From contig NZ_CANLER010000012.1 in assembly GCF_947489715.1 (NCBI RefSeq), positions 59,701 to 123,700 on the forward strand: a stretch of 64,000 nt of DNA, read 5' to 3'. The notes beneath the pieces were generated by a model, which saw only the letters and a list, made by a program, of their open reading frames with translations, ran no database searches and was not told where the DNA came from. The position numbers and the translations under genes are program-made. This DNA is from an uncultured Roseovarius sp. (GTDB lineage: Bacteria; Pseudomonadota; Alphaproteobacteria; Rhodobacterales; Rhodobacteraceae). This document shows, piece by piece, positions 51,489 through 60,104 of this stretch. Numbering within the stretch: position 1 is the stretch's first letter; every line of letters begins with the position of its first letter.

Positions 51489-52271
51489 ATGCTCAACACG
51501 GGGGAAGAGGAGGGGCTCTACGCCTTGACCAGTGCGATCCTCAAAAAACTCGAAGGGTGTTATGATGTGACCGATGATGTCACTGAAATCCTATCCGATA
51601 TCTGTATCGACAAAGTCGATCTGAACGCCGGATCCGTTATTGTGGCGCAGGATGGAGACTATGGTGACGTATATCTTGTCGATAGTGGATGGGCGTTACG
51701 CGCGCGCTTCATGGCCAACGGGTCCAGGCAGATTGTAAACACCGTCATGGCGGGTGATTTTCTGGCCTTCAACGCTCTTTTATTCACCACGTCGGATTTC
51801 GAGCTGAAGTGCAAAACCGATGTCAGCGCCTACCGGTTTTCCAGCGACGCGTTGGAACGCGCGCTTTCGCGAAGCGCCTCATTGGCCGCAGCGCTGTTCT
51901 GGATCAACGGTCAGGAGGAAAGCATGTTGGCCGAGCGTATCGTTTCGCTGGGCCGCAGATCTGCACGTCAGCGTACTGCGCATGTGCTTTGTGAATTGAT
52001 TGCGCGTATGGAAATTGTCGGCGCAGGAATCGATGAAAGCTACCTCATACCGCTGTCGCAGGATGAATTCGCTGATATTCTGGGCATCTCGATCGTACAC
52101 ATGAACAAAACCCTCTCGGCCTTGCGCCGCGATGGGATCATAACATTCCGCAATTCCCTTCTGATCGTGCATGACCGACCCCAGCTTGAAATTGAAGCCG
52201 GGTTTGACAGCGGTTACCTGCATTTTACCCGGCGAAATGATCGCCGATCAGTTGGGCTTGTTCAGGGTTGA
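51489..52271 (+). CDS. Crp/Fnr family transcriptional regulator
   Basis: 260 residues from the ATG at 51489. The cyclic-nucleotide-binding-type barrel occupies about 25-140 ('GSVIVAQDGDYGDVYLVDSGWALRAR') and a Crp-type HTH about 165-230 ('LSQDEFADILGISIVHMNKTLSALRRDGII'). The N-terminal cysteines used by Fnr to hold an Fe-S cluster are absent apart from isolated Cys residues, so oxygen sensing is unlikely. Target genes are unknown; it may regulate the stress cluster. Confidence 0.88.
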   Translation: MLNTGEEEGLYALTSAILKKLEGCYDVTDDVTEILSDICIDKVDLNAGSVIVAQDGDYGDVYLVDSGWALRARFMANGSRQIVNTVMAGDFLAFNALLFTTSDFELKCKTDVSAYRFSSDALERALSRSASLAAALFWINGQEESMLAERIVSLGRRSARQRTAHVLCELIARMEIVGAGIDESYLIPLSQDEFADILGISIVHMNKTLSALRRDGIITFRNSLLIVHDRPQLEIEAGFDSGYLHFTRRNDRRSVGLVQG

Positions 52272-52532
52272 AAACGGGCCAAGTCGCCATCATTTTAAAC
52301 AAGGAAGGCAGCAACCTTTTGCGTGCATTCGAATTCATCCAGCACGATCTTGAGAAATGTTGCCGGGACAAATTTCGGTGTGCTGCGCCGATTTAGACGG
52401 CATCAGATCGGGGGGACGGTGCAATAGCCCAGAACCATTGCAGTTATAGGTATCAGGAAATCGGTAAGCCAGAGCTGCGTATTCACAAGCAATATCAAAA
52501 AATACTGATCAACGGCCATCGGAAATTCGCTG

Positions 52533-53489
52533 TCATCCGCTATCCCCGCTGCAGCTTTTGCCAAGATTATCTGCCTTGAATGCACCTCGCTTGCCCATCG
52601 GCTCTGGGGGGCCGGCAGTCGAGTCTTTTTTTGTTTGGGCTTCGATTTCGGCGTTCAACTCGGCTCCTAACATGATCACGAAGGCCGAAATCCAGAGCCA
52701 CAGGGTCAAAACAATGACACCGCCGATTGCACCGAAGCTTTCGTTATAGGTCGAAAAACGAGTGACATAGAATGTGAAAGCGACTGAGGCGATAATCCAA
52801 AACAGACAGCCAAGCACTGCCCCTGGCGACACCCATCGCCACTTTGCGTTCGAGCGCGAGGGGCCATACCGGAAGATGATCGCCAGCCCGAACATCGTCA
52901 TGGCAATAAGCAAAACCCACCTGAGTACACCAATCAGGATTTCCCCGACGTTTCCCAAGGTTACATAATGCAGCACCGCAGGCAGAACGACAATCGCGGC
53001 GATGCCGATAAGAAAACCGAGGATCAAAAGAAGCGTCAGGATCAGAATCTGTATATTCAGGATAAAATAGCCGCGTTTCTCATGCTCCTCATATACGATA
53101 TTCAGGCCCTGAACCAAACTGGCCATGCCTCGTGACGACGACCACAACGCAAGCGCCACGCTTACGACCAACGTCAAGCCCAGACCGGTATCACTTGAGC
53201 CAGTCACGGCGGTTGCCTGATCCTCTATGATACTGATTACGTCGCTGGGGACGACGCCAGCAAAGCGTGTCATCTGTTCGATAATTTGGGGCGGATCCAT
53301 AACAAGCCCGCCGATCGCGAGCAGGGCTGCGATCGCGGGGAAAAGTGCCAACAACGCATAAAACGCGATGCCCGCCGCCAACAGGCTGATCCGGTCGTCA
53401 GACACACGGGATTTGACCCGCCAGAGAATATCAATCCATCCGGCTTGCGGGATTTTCGTGGGTGATGTCGCTTGGCGACCGCGGCTCAT
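52533..53489 (-). CDS. YihY/BrkB family inner-membrane protein
   Basis: 318 residues with six membrane helices and the family pattern 'LLAAGIAFYALLALFPAIAALLAIGG' (about 36-61), 'WSSSRGMASLVQGLNIVYEE' and 'GAIGGVIVLTLWLWISAFVIMLGAELNAEIE'. AGGACG precedes the ATG. YihY proteins (once misnamed ribonuclease BN) have no established function. It is common among alphaproteobacterial stress genes, in line with its neighbours. A 38-residue hydrophobic frame at 52403-52519 downstream on the same strand could be another small protein. Confidence 0.9.
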   Translation of the reverse strand: MSRGRQATSPTKIPQAGWIDILWRVKSRVSDDRISLLAAGIAFYALLALFPAIAALLAIGGLVMDPPQIIEQMTRFAGVVPSDVISIIEDQATAVTGSSDTGLGLTLVVSVALALWSSSRGMASLVQGLNIVYEEHEKRGYFILNIQILILTLLLILGFLIGIAAIVVLPAVLHYVTLGNVGEILIGVLRWVLLIAMTMFGLAIIFRYGPSRSNAKWRWVSPGAVLGCLFWIIASVAFTFYVTRFSTYNESFGAIGGVIVLTLWLWISAFVIMLGAELNAEIEAQTKKDSTAGPPEPMGKRGAFKADNLGKSCSGDSG

Positions 53490-53586
53490 TTGACGTCCTG
53501 TATCTTTTTGCGGTTCTTCACCGAGTACAGAGGCGTTGCGATCAATTGCTGTTCGAAGCGCAATTGCGGTCCCGACACCTTCTGTT

Positions 53587-53655
53587 TCAGAGGACCAGCT
53601 GCATGATGGCCATTACGACGACGATGACCCCGATGATGTAGAAAATGTTTCGCAT
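53587..53655 (-). CDS. 22-residue hydrophobic mini-protein
   Basis: A very short frame that starts 'MRNIFYIIGVIVVVM' and ends at a TAA-type stop, made almost entirely of one membrane helix. TGGAAATC lies upstream of the ATG. Similar 'MRNI-YIIGVIVVV' mini-proteins occur in many Rhodobacterales genomes, from memory. It is downstream of the PRC-barrel gene on the same strand. Too short for standard gene calling, and its role is unknown. Confidence 0.5.
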   Translation of the reverse strand: MRNIFYIIGVIVVVMAIMQLVL

Positions 53656-53722
53656 TTGATTTCCATATTCTGTGGTTAAGTGGTCTGCGCCCGGTAGCAA
53701 ACCGAGAGCAGAAATCGATTTT

Positions 53723-54064
53723 TCAGTCCCAGAAACCCTCGTCCCGATCTTCCTGTTGCATAAGTTTGTCCTTGGACAGGCCAGTGATGATGCTGAGTGA
53801 TTTGTCATCGGCGGGCACACCGATCATCTTGCCCTCGCCGTTGAGCACAATATCGTCAACTTCACCGATTTTGTCCCAATTGTCGTCGACAGCGTCGGAC
53901 ATCATCGACGAGTCCCATACCATCGGCCCGTCACTGTTGGTGGTGTGGACTTTGGTACTCGTGATGTCGCGGGTGCGGACCATGTGGTCTTTGTCCAAAT
54001 TGGATTCGGCCAGTACAGGATACGCCGTCAGCGCCAAAGCGGTGGCGGTGATGATGAATTTCAT
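53723..54064 (-). CDS. Secreted PRC-barrel-like protein, shortened
   Basis: 113 residues with a clear signal peptide ('ALALTAYPVLAES'). The PRC-barrel pattern appears in 'DDNWDKIGEVDDIVLNGEGKMIGV', but the usual following strands ('GGFLGIG' and onwards) are missing and the sequence passes straight to 'ITGLSKDKLMQQ' and 'EGFWD', typical of the C-terminus of these proteins. An internal deletion kept the frame. GAGGAAACC precedes the ATG. A weak EcfG-like promoter (GGAAC-N16-CATT, reading leftward 54120-54096) lies upstream. Confidence 0.68.
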   Translation of the reverse strand: MKFIITATALALTAYPVLAESNLDKDHMVRTRDITSTKVHTTNSDGPMVWDSSMMSDAVDDNWDKIGEVDDIVLNGEGKMIGVPADDKSLSIITGLSKDKLMQQEDRDEGFWD

Positions 54065-54364
54065 TTGGTTTCCTCACTTGCCGCTGTGGGTCGTTAATGC
54101 ACGACCTGGAAGTTTGTTCCCTGAACATCCGCATTGATGCATCGGTCGACGGTTTTCGAGCGTGCTGCTCTCGTGCTGGTTTGGTCCAAAGGCGTGGTGT
54201 GATGGACAGGCGTCCAACATTGGGACGGATGCGCTGCGTGCTACACAGGGTCCAGAAATCGCCGCACGGCATTAAATCGGGATATTTCCGACCAGGTTCA
54301 AATCGTTGAGATTGATTCGCAAAAGGAGGTCCGATTTTCGGGGCCGGGATGCTATCCTGGCACC
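54065..54364. other. Intergenic stretch around the PRC-barrel promoter
   Basis: 300 bases with no supported gene. The left part carries the weak EcfG-like promoter of the PRC-barrel gene (GTTCC at 54116-54120 on the plus strand, AATG at 54096-54099). The rest presumably contains the promoter of the small membrane protein gene at 54365; I see no distinct element. Confidence 0.4.
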
Positions 54365-54637
54365 ATGCTTTTCATCCTGATCCTCACCTATCTTGGCGTC
54401 TGGGCCTGTGCCTACGCAGCAGTACATTCCTGGCGGGGAAGGTTCGCATTCTGGGTTTTATATGTGCTGTCTGTGACATGTGTGCCGCTGCTATCAGGCA
54501 TCAGTCTCAAAGCGACTTTCAATGCGATAAACCCGGACTATGGCGCTACGATCTCAACCTTGCCTATTCTGCTTGGTATGGTGTTGGCGCTCGTAGCCTA
54601 TCCAATAAAATACCTTCGTGCAAAAGTTGAGGGTTGA
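54365..54637 (+). CDS. Small membrane protein of unknown function
   Basis: 90 residues with about three hydrophobic segments (near 2-22, 30-47 and 66-82) and few charges, ending in 'IKYLRAKVEG'. No family is recognised. The composition of this frame is that of a membrane protein, whereas the overlapping frame one base earlier is Cys- and Ser-rich, so this frame is taken as real. It converges on the peptidoglycan-binding protein gene. Confidence 0.55.
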   Translation: MLFILILTYLGVWACAYAAVHSWRGRFAFWVLYVLSVTCVPLLSGISLKATFNAINPDYGATISTLPILLGMVLALVAYPIKYLRAKVEG

Positions 54638-54651
54638 GATTTAAAATATTG

Positions 54652-55167
54652 TTATTGCTCTCTTTTAACTGCAATAAGACCTAGTTTTCGTGCCGCTGCC
54701 AAAGACAGGATGCCACTGTCTAATCCCTGTGGTGCCTGATATTGTCTGACTGCTGCACGCGTGCGTGTATCCATCCGTCCGCTGATTTGACCCCGATAAA
54801 ATCCACGCGCTTTTAGCGCCCGTTGCAGGGTGGCGACGAACTCGGGCGTCAGCGCGGCTGCGCAGGGGGTTTCGAACCAGGTCTCAACGCGTTCCTGCAC
54901 AATCGCCTGCCGGGTTTCTGTCTTGTAGACCGCCGGTCGCGTGACAGAGCCGTCGACCATAATTTCAGCAGGCTGCACCAGAATTTGTTCTGTCACCGTC
55001 TCAACCACGGCCGGAGAAACATTCTTGCCCCAGCAACTTCCCGGCGCGGCCCCTGGTGGGGCGGTGGCGCGTGTCTGAACCTGATCAGGCTCTGCGGTGG
55101 GCAAGGCGTTCTCGCAAGCGGCTGTCAGCCCGAAGGCCATCAGTAGCAGGGGGACGGGTTTGATCAT
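54652..55167 (-). CDS. Peptidoglycan-binding domain (PG_binding_1) protein
   Basis: 171 residues from the ATG at 55167 (GAGG upstream). The N-terminus is a signal sequence ending in 'LTAAC', so it may be a lipoprotein, although the lipobox is not perfect. The C-terminus (about 112-165) is a PG_binding_1 domain: 'FVATLQRALKARGFYRGQISGRMDTRTRAAVRQYQ'. The middle ('ETVTEQILVQPAEIMVDGSVTRPAVYKTETRQAIV') is a repeat-like segment shared with envelope proteins of related bacteria. It probably anchors to the cell wall. Confidence 0.78.
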   Translation of the reverse strand: MIKPVPLLLMAFGLTAACENALPTAEPDQVQTRATAPPGAAPGSCWGKNVSPAVVETVTEQILVQPAEIMVDGSVTRPAVYKTETRQAIVQERVETWFETPCAAALTPEFVATLQRALKARGFYRGQISGRMDTRTRAAVRQYQAPQGLDSGILSLAAARKLGLIAVKREQ

Positions 55168-55512
55168 TTGCTCGGGCCTCAAAGCCTTTTTTATTAGTAC
55201 TTAATGGATTTCAGTAATTTGGGGAAGTACGGCTTCGATGGCGGTGAAAGGTGTGTCGCGTTTTTCCGGCCGACCTCGTCGCAACAGGAACTTGATACAT
55301 TGGTGGTGGCCATGAACGGAGCCAATGTCGGTCGGAAAATCCGTCTGGTTATGCTGTTTTGGCGGCGGCGGCGGTCAATTTTCAGAACATAATATGAACA
55401 AATGCCGTTTTGTCGCAACTCTTTTCCATCGGTGTCGCAAATTGGGCTGGCAACAGCTACACCGCTTGGCTAGGAACCGCTGAGCAACTTTTGTGAAGGG
55501 GAGAACGTTCGC
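55168..55512. other. Gene-free stretch before the ferredoxin gene
   Basis: 345 bases with a 62-codon frame at 55204-55392 that shows no domain and has weak support. No terminator-like hairpin or promoter could be assigned. The ferredoxin promoter should lie between about 55400 and 55490. Confidence 0.35.
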
Positions 55513-55836
55513 ATGGCGAAAATCACCTATATCGAGCATAACGGCACCGAGCATGTCGTTGATGTCGCCAATGGCCTAACCGTGATGGAAGGTGCGCGTG
55601 ACAATAACATCCCCGGCATCGAGGCCGATTGCGGCGGAGCCTGTGCATGTTCAACCTGTCATGTCTACGTAGTTGAGGATTGGGTGGAAAAGCTGCCCGC
55701 CAAGGATGACATGGAAGAGGATATGCTCGATTTTGCCTATGAGCCCGATCCGGCCCGCTCACGTCTGACCTGCCAAATCAAGGTCACGGACGCGCTGGAC
55801 GGTCTTGTGGTCCAGATGCCTGAAAAACAGATTTGA
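55513..55836 (+). CDS. 2Fe-2S ferredoxin (adrenodoxin/putidaredoxin type)
   Basis: 107 residues with the vertebrate-type ferredoxin motif: Cys40, Cys46 and Cys49 in 'ADCGGACACSTCHVY' and Cys87 in 'RLTCQIK'. 'GLTVMEGARDNNIPGIEADCGG' is characteristic. It transfers single electrons, for example to P450-type monooxygenases or Fe-S assembly. GGGGAGAA precedes the ATG. The stop codon overlaps the TTG start of the next gene (TTGA), so the two are probably coupled. Confidence 0.93.
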   Translation: MAKITYIEHNGTEHVVDVANGLTVMEGARDNNIPGIEADCGGACACSTCHVYVVEDWVEKLPAKDDMEEDMLDFAYEPDPARSRLTCQIKVTDALDGLVVQMPEKQI

Positions 55837-56639
55837 TCTTGAACCGGGCGCGGCGTCCTCCGTTGCGCCTCTTGAACTGTTCCGCCCGCCGCGCGTTGCC
55901 GATGTTGTGTTGGCTGATGTTGCTGGCGGCTCATTCGGTGGCGGCTCAAGTGGTATCGGCGGCTGAATATACCAAGCCGACTGAAGCTTATCCCCATGGC
56001 GCTTTGGGTGACGATCTTGAATGGTCTGAAATTCGGATATCGATAGCGCAAAGGACGAGATCTGTTGGTGAACTTTTCAAGGGTCACGTCAATTTAACCT
56101 ATCATCTCAAGGCTCCCCGGCACATGGTTTTCGAGGATACGACGCCGCGGCTTTGGGATATCGACGGCGACGGCAGACCAGAGGTTGTGACCGTCCTAAG
56201 CCATCAGAAATACGGCGCACAGCTAGCGGTAATTGCGTATCGGGAGGGCGCGTTCCGCTATATCGCGACAACCCCACTGATCGGTCAGCGATTTCGCTGG
56301 CTGGCACCGGTGGGCGCTGGTGATCTGGATGGGGATGGATATATCGAAGTGGCTTTTGTTCATACGCCTCACCTGTCAAAAACTTTGCATATCTGGCGTT
56401 ATAGAGACGGAGATTTCAGTCCTGTCGCACGCAAATCGGGGCTGACAAACCATCAGATTGGCTGGGACCATATCCCGGGTGGTCTGCGCAATTGTAACGG
56501 CTTTCCCGAACTGGTCACGGCGAATGGCGATTGGTCTCGTGTGGTTGCGTCAAGGTTATTGAACGATGAGATAAAAACGCGTGACGTTGCGAATTACACG
56601 GGTCCAGGGAGCCTGAACAGCGCGCTCAACTGTCCCTGA
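55833..56639 (+). CDS. Secreted FG-GAP/VCBS-repeat protein
   Basis: 268 residues from a TTG at 55833 that overlaps the ferredoxin stop. A long basic start and hydrophobic core ('LPMLCWLMLLAAHSVAAQ') form a signal peptide. Two calcium-binding FG-GAP-like repeats are clear: 'LWDIDGDGRPEVVTV' (about 107-121) and 'GAGDLDGDGYIEVAFV' (about 159-174), each with the DxDxDG loop. It is probably periplasmic, with a partial beta-propeller. Similar proteins follow ferredoxin genes in related genomes, from memory. Function unknown. Confidence 0.75.
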   Translation: MILNRARRPPLRLLNCSARRALPMLCWLMLLAAHSVAAQVVSAAEYTKPTEAYPHGALGDDLEWSEIRISIAQRTRSVGELFKGHVNLTYHLKAPRHMVFEDTTPRLWDIDGDGRPEVVTVLSHQKYGAQLAVIAYREGAFRYIATTPLIGQRFRWLAPVGAGDLDGDGYIEVAFVHTPHLSKTLHIWRYRDGDFSPVARKSGLTNHQIGWDHIPGGLRNCNGFPELVTANGDWSRVVASRLLNDEIKTRDVANYTGPGSLNSALNCP

Positions 56640-56729
56640 CATCCATCTATTGCAAAATACTTCGGAGAGCGCGAGAGACATTGCCCACTGCATTGATCGG
56701 ATCGCTAAAGCAATTCGAAACTTGAAGGA

Positions 56730-57992
56730 TCAAAGCGCCCGCCACCCTATATCACGCCGGCAGAATCCTTCTGTCCATTCGATCTGGTCAACCATCGCAT
56801 AAGCGCGCTCTGCGGCCTCGGACAAGGTAGCGCCCCGTGCCGTAACGTTCAGAACGCGACCGCCCGTGGCTACGATCTGACCGTCCTTACGCGAGGTGCC
56901 CGCATGAAATACCATGTTGAAACTATCCTCGGTACTGGCAGTCAACCCCTTGATCGCCGTTCCTTTTTCATATCTTCCCGGATACCCGTTTGCGGCCATG
57001 ACAACCGTCAATGCATGATCGTCAGCCCAGTTCACGCGAGCCTCCGCCAATCGCCCCTCGGCGGAAGCCTGCAATAGATCCAGAACCTGCGCACCTAGTC
57101 GCATCATCAGAACCTGGCATTCGGGATCGCCAAAGCGGACGTTGTATTCGATCAGTTTTGGTTGACCATCCTTGATCATCAACCCCGCAAAGAGCACACC
57201 CTGAAACGGGGTGCCGCGTCGGGACATTTCGGCCAGTGAAGGTTCGATTATTTCGGTCAACGCCTTTTGAGTCACGGTTTCACTCATCACTGGAGCCGGG
57301 CTATATGCGCCCATTCCGCCGGTGTTGGGCCCGGTGTCGCCTTCACCCACGCGCTTGTGATCTTGTGCGGTGCCGATTGGCAAAGCGTCTTTGCCATCAC
57401 ATAGCACAAAGAATGATGCCTCTTCACCATCGAGAAATTCTTCGATCACGACTTCGGCCCCGGCGCCACCAAAGGCTCCGTCAAACATGTCGTTGATTGC
57501 GGATAGCGCCTCATCCAGCGTCATCGCTACGATCACGCCCTTGCCAGCGGCCAATCCATCGGCCTTGATCACGATAGGAGCGCCCTTGCTTTTTACATAG
57601 TCCTGCGCGGCATCGAAGTCGGTAAATCGTGCGTAGGCTGCAGTTGGTGCACCTGCGGCATCGCAAACCTCTTTGGTAAAGCTCTTGCTGGCCTCCAACT
57701 GAGCTGCTGCCCCGGAAGGGCCAAAGACCAAAAACCCAGCGGCGCGCAGATCGTCTGCAACTCCGACGGCCAAAGGTGCCTCTGGCCCAACGATCACGAA
57801 GTCGATAGCGTTCTCTTCGGCAAAGACTACGACGGCAGCACCATTCATGATATCCAGATCAGCGCAATCGGCGATGTCGGCGATACCTGCATTCCCCGGC
57901 GCGACGATCAGCTTGTCGCATTTGGGGTTCTGCATCACTGCCCATGCCAGACCATGTTCGCGCCCGCCGCTGCCCAAGATCAGAATGTTCAT
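56730..57992 (-). CDS. purD: Phosphoribosylamine-glycine ligase
   Basis: 420 residues from the ATG at 57992, with GGAGGGG upstream; upstream in-frame sequence is not part of the family. The N-terminal 'ILILGSGGREHGLAWAV', the ATP-grasp part ('PIVIKADGLAAGKGVIVA', 'EEFLDGEEASFFVLCDG') and 'EYNVRFGDPECQVLMMRL' are diagnostic of GAR synthetase. It carries out the second step of purine synthesis, joining glycine to phosphoribosylamine with ATP. Divergent from xseA. Confidence 0.96.
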   Translation of the reverse strand: MNILILGSGGREHGLAWAVMQNPKCDKLIVAPGNAGIADIADCADLDIMNGAAVVVFAEENAIDFVIVGPEAPLAVGVADDLRAAGFLVFGPSGAAAQLEASKSFTKEVCDAAGAPTAAYARFTDFDAAQDYVKSKGAPIVIKADGLAAGKGVIVAMTLDEALSAINDMFDGAFGGAGAEVVIEEFLDGEEASFFVLCDGKDALPIGTAQDHKRVGEGDTGPNTGGMGAYSPAPVMSETVTQKALTEIIEPSLAEMSRRGTPFQGVLFAGLMIKDGQPKLIEYNVRFGDPECQVLMMRLGAQVLDLLQASAEGRLAEARVNWADDHALTVVMAANGYPGRYEKGTAIKGLTASTEDSFNMVFHAGTSRKDGQIVATGGRVLNVTARGATLSEAAERAYAMVDQIEWTEGFCRRDIGWRAL

Positions 57993-58103
57993 CCGCCCCT
58001 CCACCTTGTTGATGCACGTCTGAATAGGCATCGTGCAGCCCAGAGGCAAGCGCACATGCCAAGCGATCTTTTCAATAGCGCCCGGATCGGTCATTGATGG
58101 AGC

Positions 58104-59594
58104 ATGTCTGATCTGATTGATGAACCACTTCCGGGGCAAAACCTGCCTGAATACACCGTTTCCGAAATCTCGGGCGAGGTGAAACGAACGCTTGAGGATC
58201 AGTTCGGGCGCGTGCGCGTCAAGGGAGAGGTGGGGCGTGTGTTCAAGGCGCGTTCGGGCCATCTCTATTACGACGTCAAGGACGACCGGAATGTGCTGGC
58301 CTGTACCACCTGGAAGGGTCAGGTCTCGTCGCTTTCGGTTGTACCCGAAGAGGGGTTGGAAGTGGTTGTGACCGGGCGGCTGACATCGTTTGGCGCACAG
58401 TCGAAATATAATCTGAATGTCGATGAGGTTGCCGTTGCCGGGCAGGGCGCGTTGATGGCGCTTTTGGAAAAACGGCGAAAACAGCTTGCGGAAGAGGGGC
58501 TTTTTGATCCGGACCGCAAACGGCCATTGCCCTATCTGCCAGAAGTCATCGGGGTTGTGACTTCACCATCGGGGGCGGTGATCCGCGATATTCTGCACAG
58601 GTTGCGGGAACGGTTTCCACGAAAGGTGTTGATCTGGCCGGTGGCTGTACAGGGTGCCAATTGTGCCCCAGAGGTGATGCGTGCGATCAAAGGGTTGAAT
58701 GCGCTTACCCCCGGCGGTGCGTTGCCGCGCCCGGACCTGATCATCGTGGCGCGCGGGGGCGGGTCGATCGAGGATTTGTGGGGATTCAACGAGGAATCAG
58801 TGGTTCGTGCGGCAGCCGAAAGCGCCATCCCTCTGATTTCAGCCGTAGGGCATGAGACCGACACGACGCTGATTGACCATGCCTCAGACAAACGTGCGCC
58901 CACGCCGACAGCAGCGGCCGAAATGGCGGTGCCGGTCCGGTTGGAGCTTCTGGCCTGGCTTGAGGGACAGGAGGCGCGGCTGAGTCATGCGTTGACGTCC
59001 GGCATAGCCTCCCGCGGGCAAAGGCTGCGCGATCTGTCACGGGCTTTGCCTCGCATTGAGACGCTGCTGGATTCGCCGCGCCAGCGTTTGGACACATGGG
59101 CAGAACGTTTGCCTGCCGCCCTGATCCGCACGGTTCAAGGCCGCCGGGTAAAGCTATATGAGGCGTCCGGTGCTTTGCGTCCAGGATTGTTGCGGCGTAC
59201 TTTGGATGGAGACCGACGCCGGTTGAAGAACACGGCTGCACGACTGAATTTGCGCGCCTTGCAGGCTGACACTAGCCGGAAGGCGCAGGAGTTGGACCGG
59301 TTGACGCGGCGCCTCTCGGACGCGACAACCCGCCAGACATGCGCATGGCGAGACCGGATCACCGCGATTGACAGGTTGCGCGAAACACTGAGCTACAAGG
59401 CAACGTTGCAGCGTGGTTATACGGTTGTCAGAGGGGACGGGGACGTTGTGACAAGTAAGTCAGCTGCTACCAAAGCTGGCGTGCTTGAGATCGAGTTTGC
59501 AGATGGTCGCCTCGCCCTTGATCGCGCCGTGAAATCCGCAAGAAAACCTTTAAAGGCCAAGCCGAAAACCCCAGATCAGGGCAGCCTTTTCTGA
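58104..59594 (+). CDS. xseA: Exodeoxyribonuclease VII large subunit
   Basis: 496 residues. The N-terminal OB fold is present ('YTVSEISGEVKRTLEDQFGRVRVKGEV'), followed by the catalytic domain with 'VVTSPSGAVIRDILHRLRERFP', 'IIVARGGGSIEDLWGFNEE' and 'VGHETDTTLIDHASDKRAPTPTAAAE', and a long helical C-terminus. With the small subunit XseB it degrades single-stranded DNA. It is divergent from purD over a 111-base intergenic region. Confidence 0.96.
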   Translation: MSDLIDEPLPGQNLPEYTVSEISGEVKRTLEDQFGRVRVKGEVGRVFKARSGHLYYDVKDDRNVLACTTWKGQVSSLSVVPEEGLEVVVTGRLTSFGAQSKYNLNVDEVAVAGQGALMALLEKRRKQLAEEGLFDPDRKRPLPYLPEVIGVVTSPSGAVIRDILHRLRERFPRKVLIWPVAVQGANCAPEVMRAIKGLNALTPGGALPRPDLIIVARGGGSIEDLWGFNEESVVRAAAESAIPLISAVGHETDTTLIDHASDKRAPTPTAAAEMAVPVRLELLAWLEGQEARLSHALTSGIASRGQRLRDLSRALPRIETLLDSPRQRLDTWAERLPAALIRTVQGRRVKLYEASGALRPGLLRRTLDGDRRRLKNTAARLNLRALQADTSRKAQELDRLTRRLSDATTRQTCAWRDRITAIDRLRETLSYKATLQRGYTVVRGDGDVVTSKSAATKAGVLEIEFADGRLALDRAVKSARKPLKAKPKTPDQGSLF

Positions 59595-59705
59595 TGGGCA
59601 CCCAGATTTGGTTGCCTTTGTTCCGGACGTAATAAACTATCAGTATATTGTAATTATATGAGGGAAATTTCTCATAACCGCGATGATTTAGTCGTATGTG
59701 TGCAA

Positions 59706-60104
59706 TTACACGCCAACCTCGGGTCCTAGACATATTAATGGTTCATGACTGGTTTCCACCTCATGAAGCTCGGTTTCATCGGGGTTATTCTCAAACTGCG
59801 CGACCAGACCATTTGACGAATGCCGGAAGCTCCAGCACTGCGGTTCAGACTGGCTTTCATAGAGGAAACAGATTTGTTTGCCCTCTTGATACCAGGTGCC
59901 ATTTTCGCATCTGCCATCCAGAAAGGTCCAAATTACCCTGCGATCGCTCAGATACTCCTCTGCACCGTAAGGTTTCCCCTGGTTGCCGTAATAAAAAGTC
60001 TTGTTTTGCGTATATGCGTCGAATTCATCAGCCGTCATTGTGTCGCCGGCGCGGAGTGATGTCGCGCTGATGATCAAACACAGGGTCAGGGTGCATTCCT
60101 TCAT
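59706..60104 (-). CDS. Secreted protein of unknown function
   Basis: 132 residues from the ATG at 60104. The signal peptide ends near 'ISATSLRAG'; the mature part has 'MTADEFDAYTQNKTFYYG', 'VIWTFLDGRCENGTWYQEG' and 'QICFLYESQSEPQCWSF', which is the pattern of small periplasmic proteins with paired cysteines, common in Rhodobacterales but unnamed. Its first 77 bases overlap the end of the AlkB-type gene on the same strand in another frame. Confidence 0.68.
   Translation of the reverse strand: MKECTLTLCLIISATSLRAGDTMTADEFDAYTQNKTFYYGNQGKPYGAEEYLSDRRVIWTFLDGRCENGTWYQEGKQICFLYESQSEPQCWSFRHSSNGLVAQFENNPDETELHEVETSHEPLICLGPEVGV

Noticed and set aside
55204..55392. A 62-codon plus-strand frame before the ferredoxin gene
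   Set aside because: Basic, low-complexity end and no conserved pattern; likely chance.
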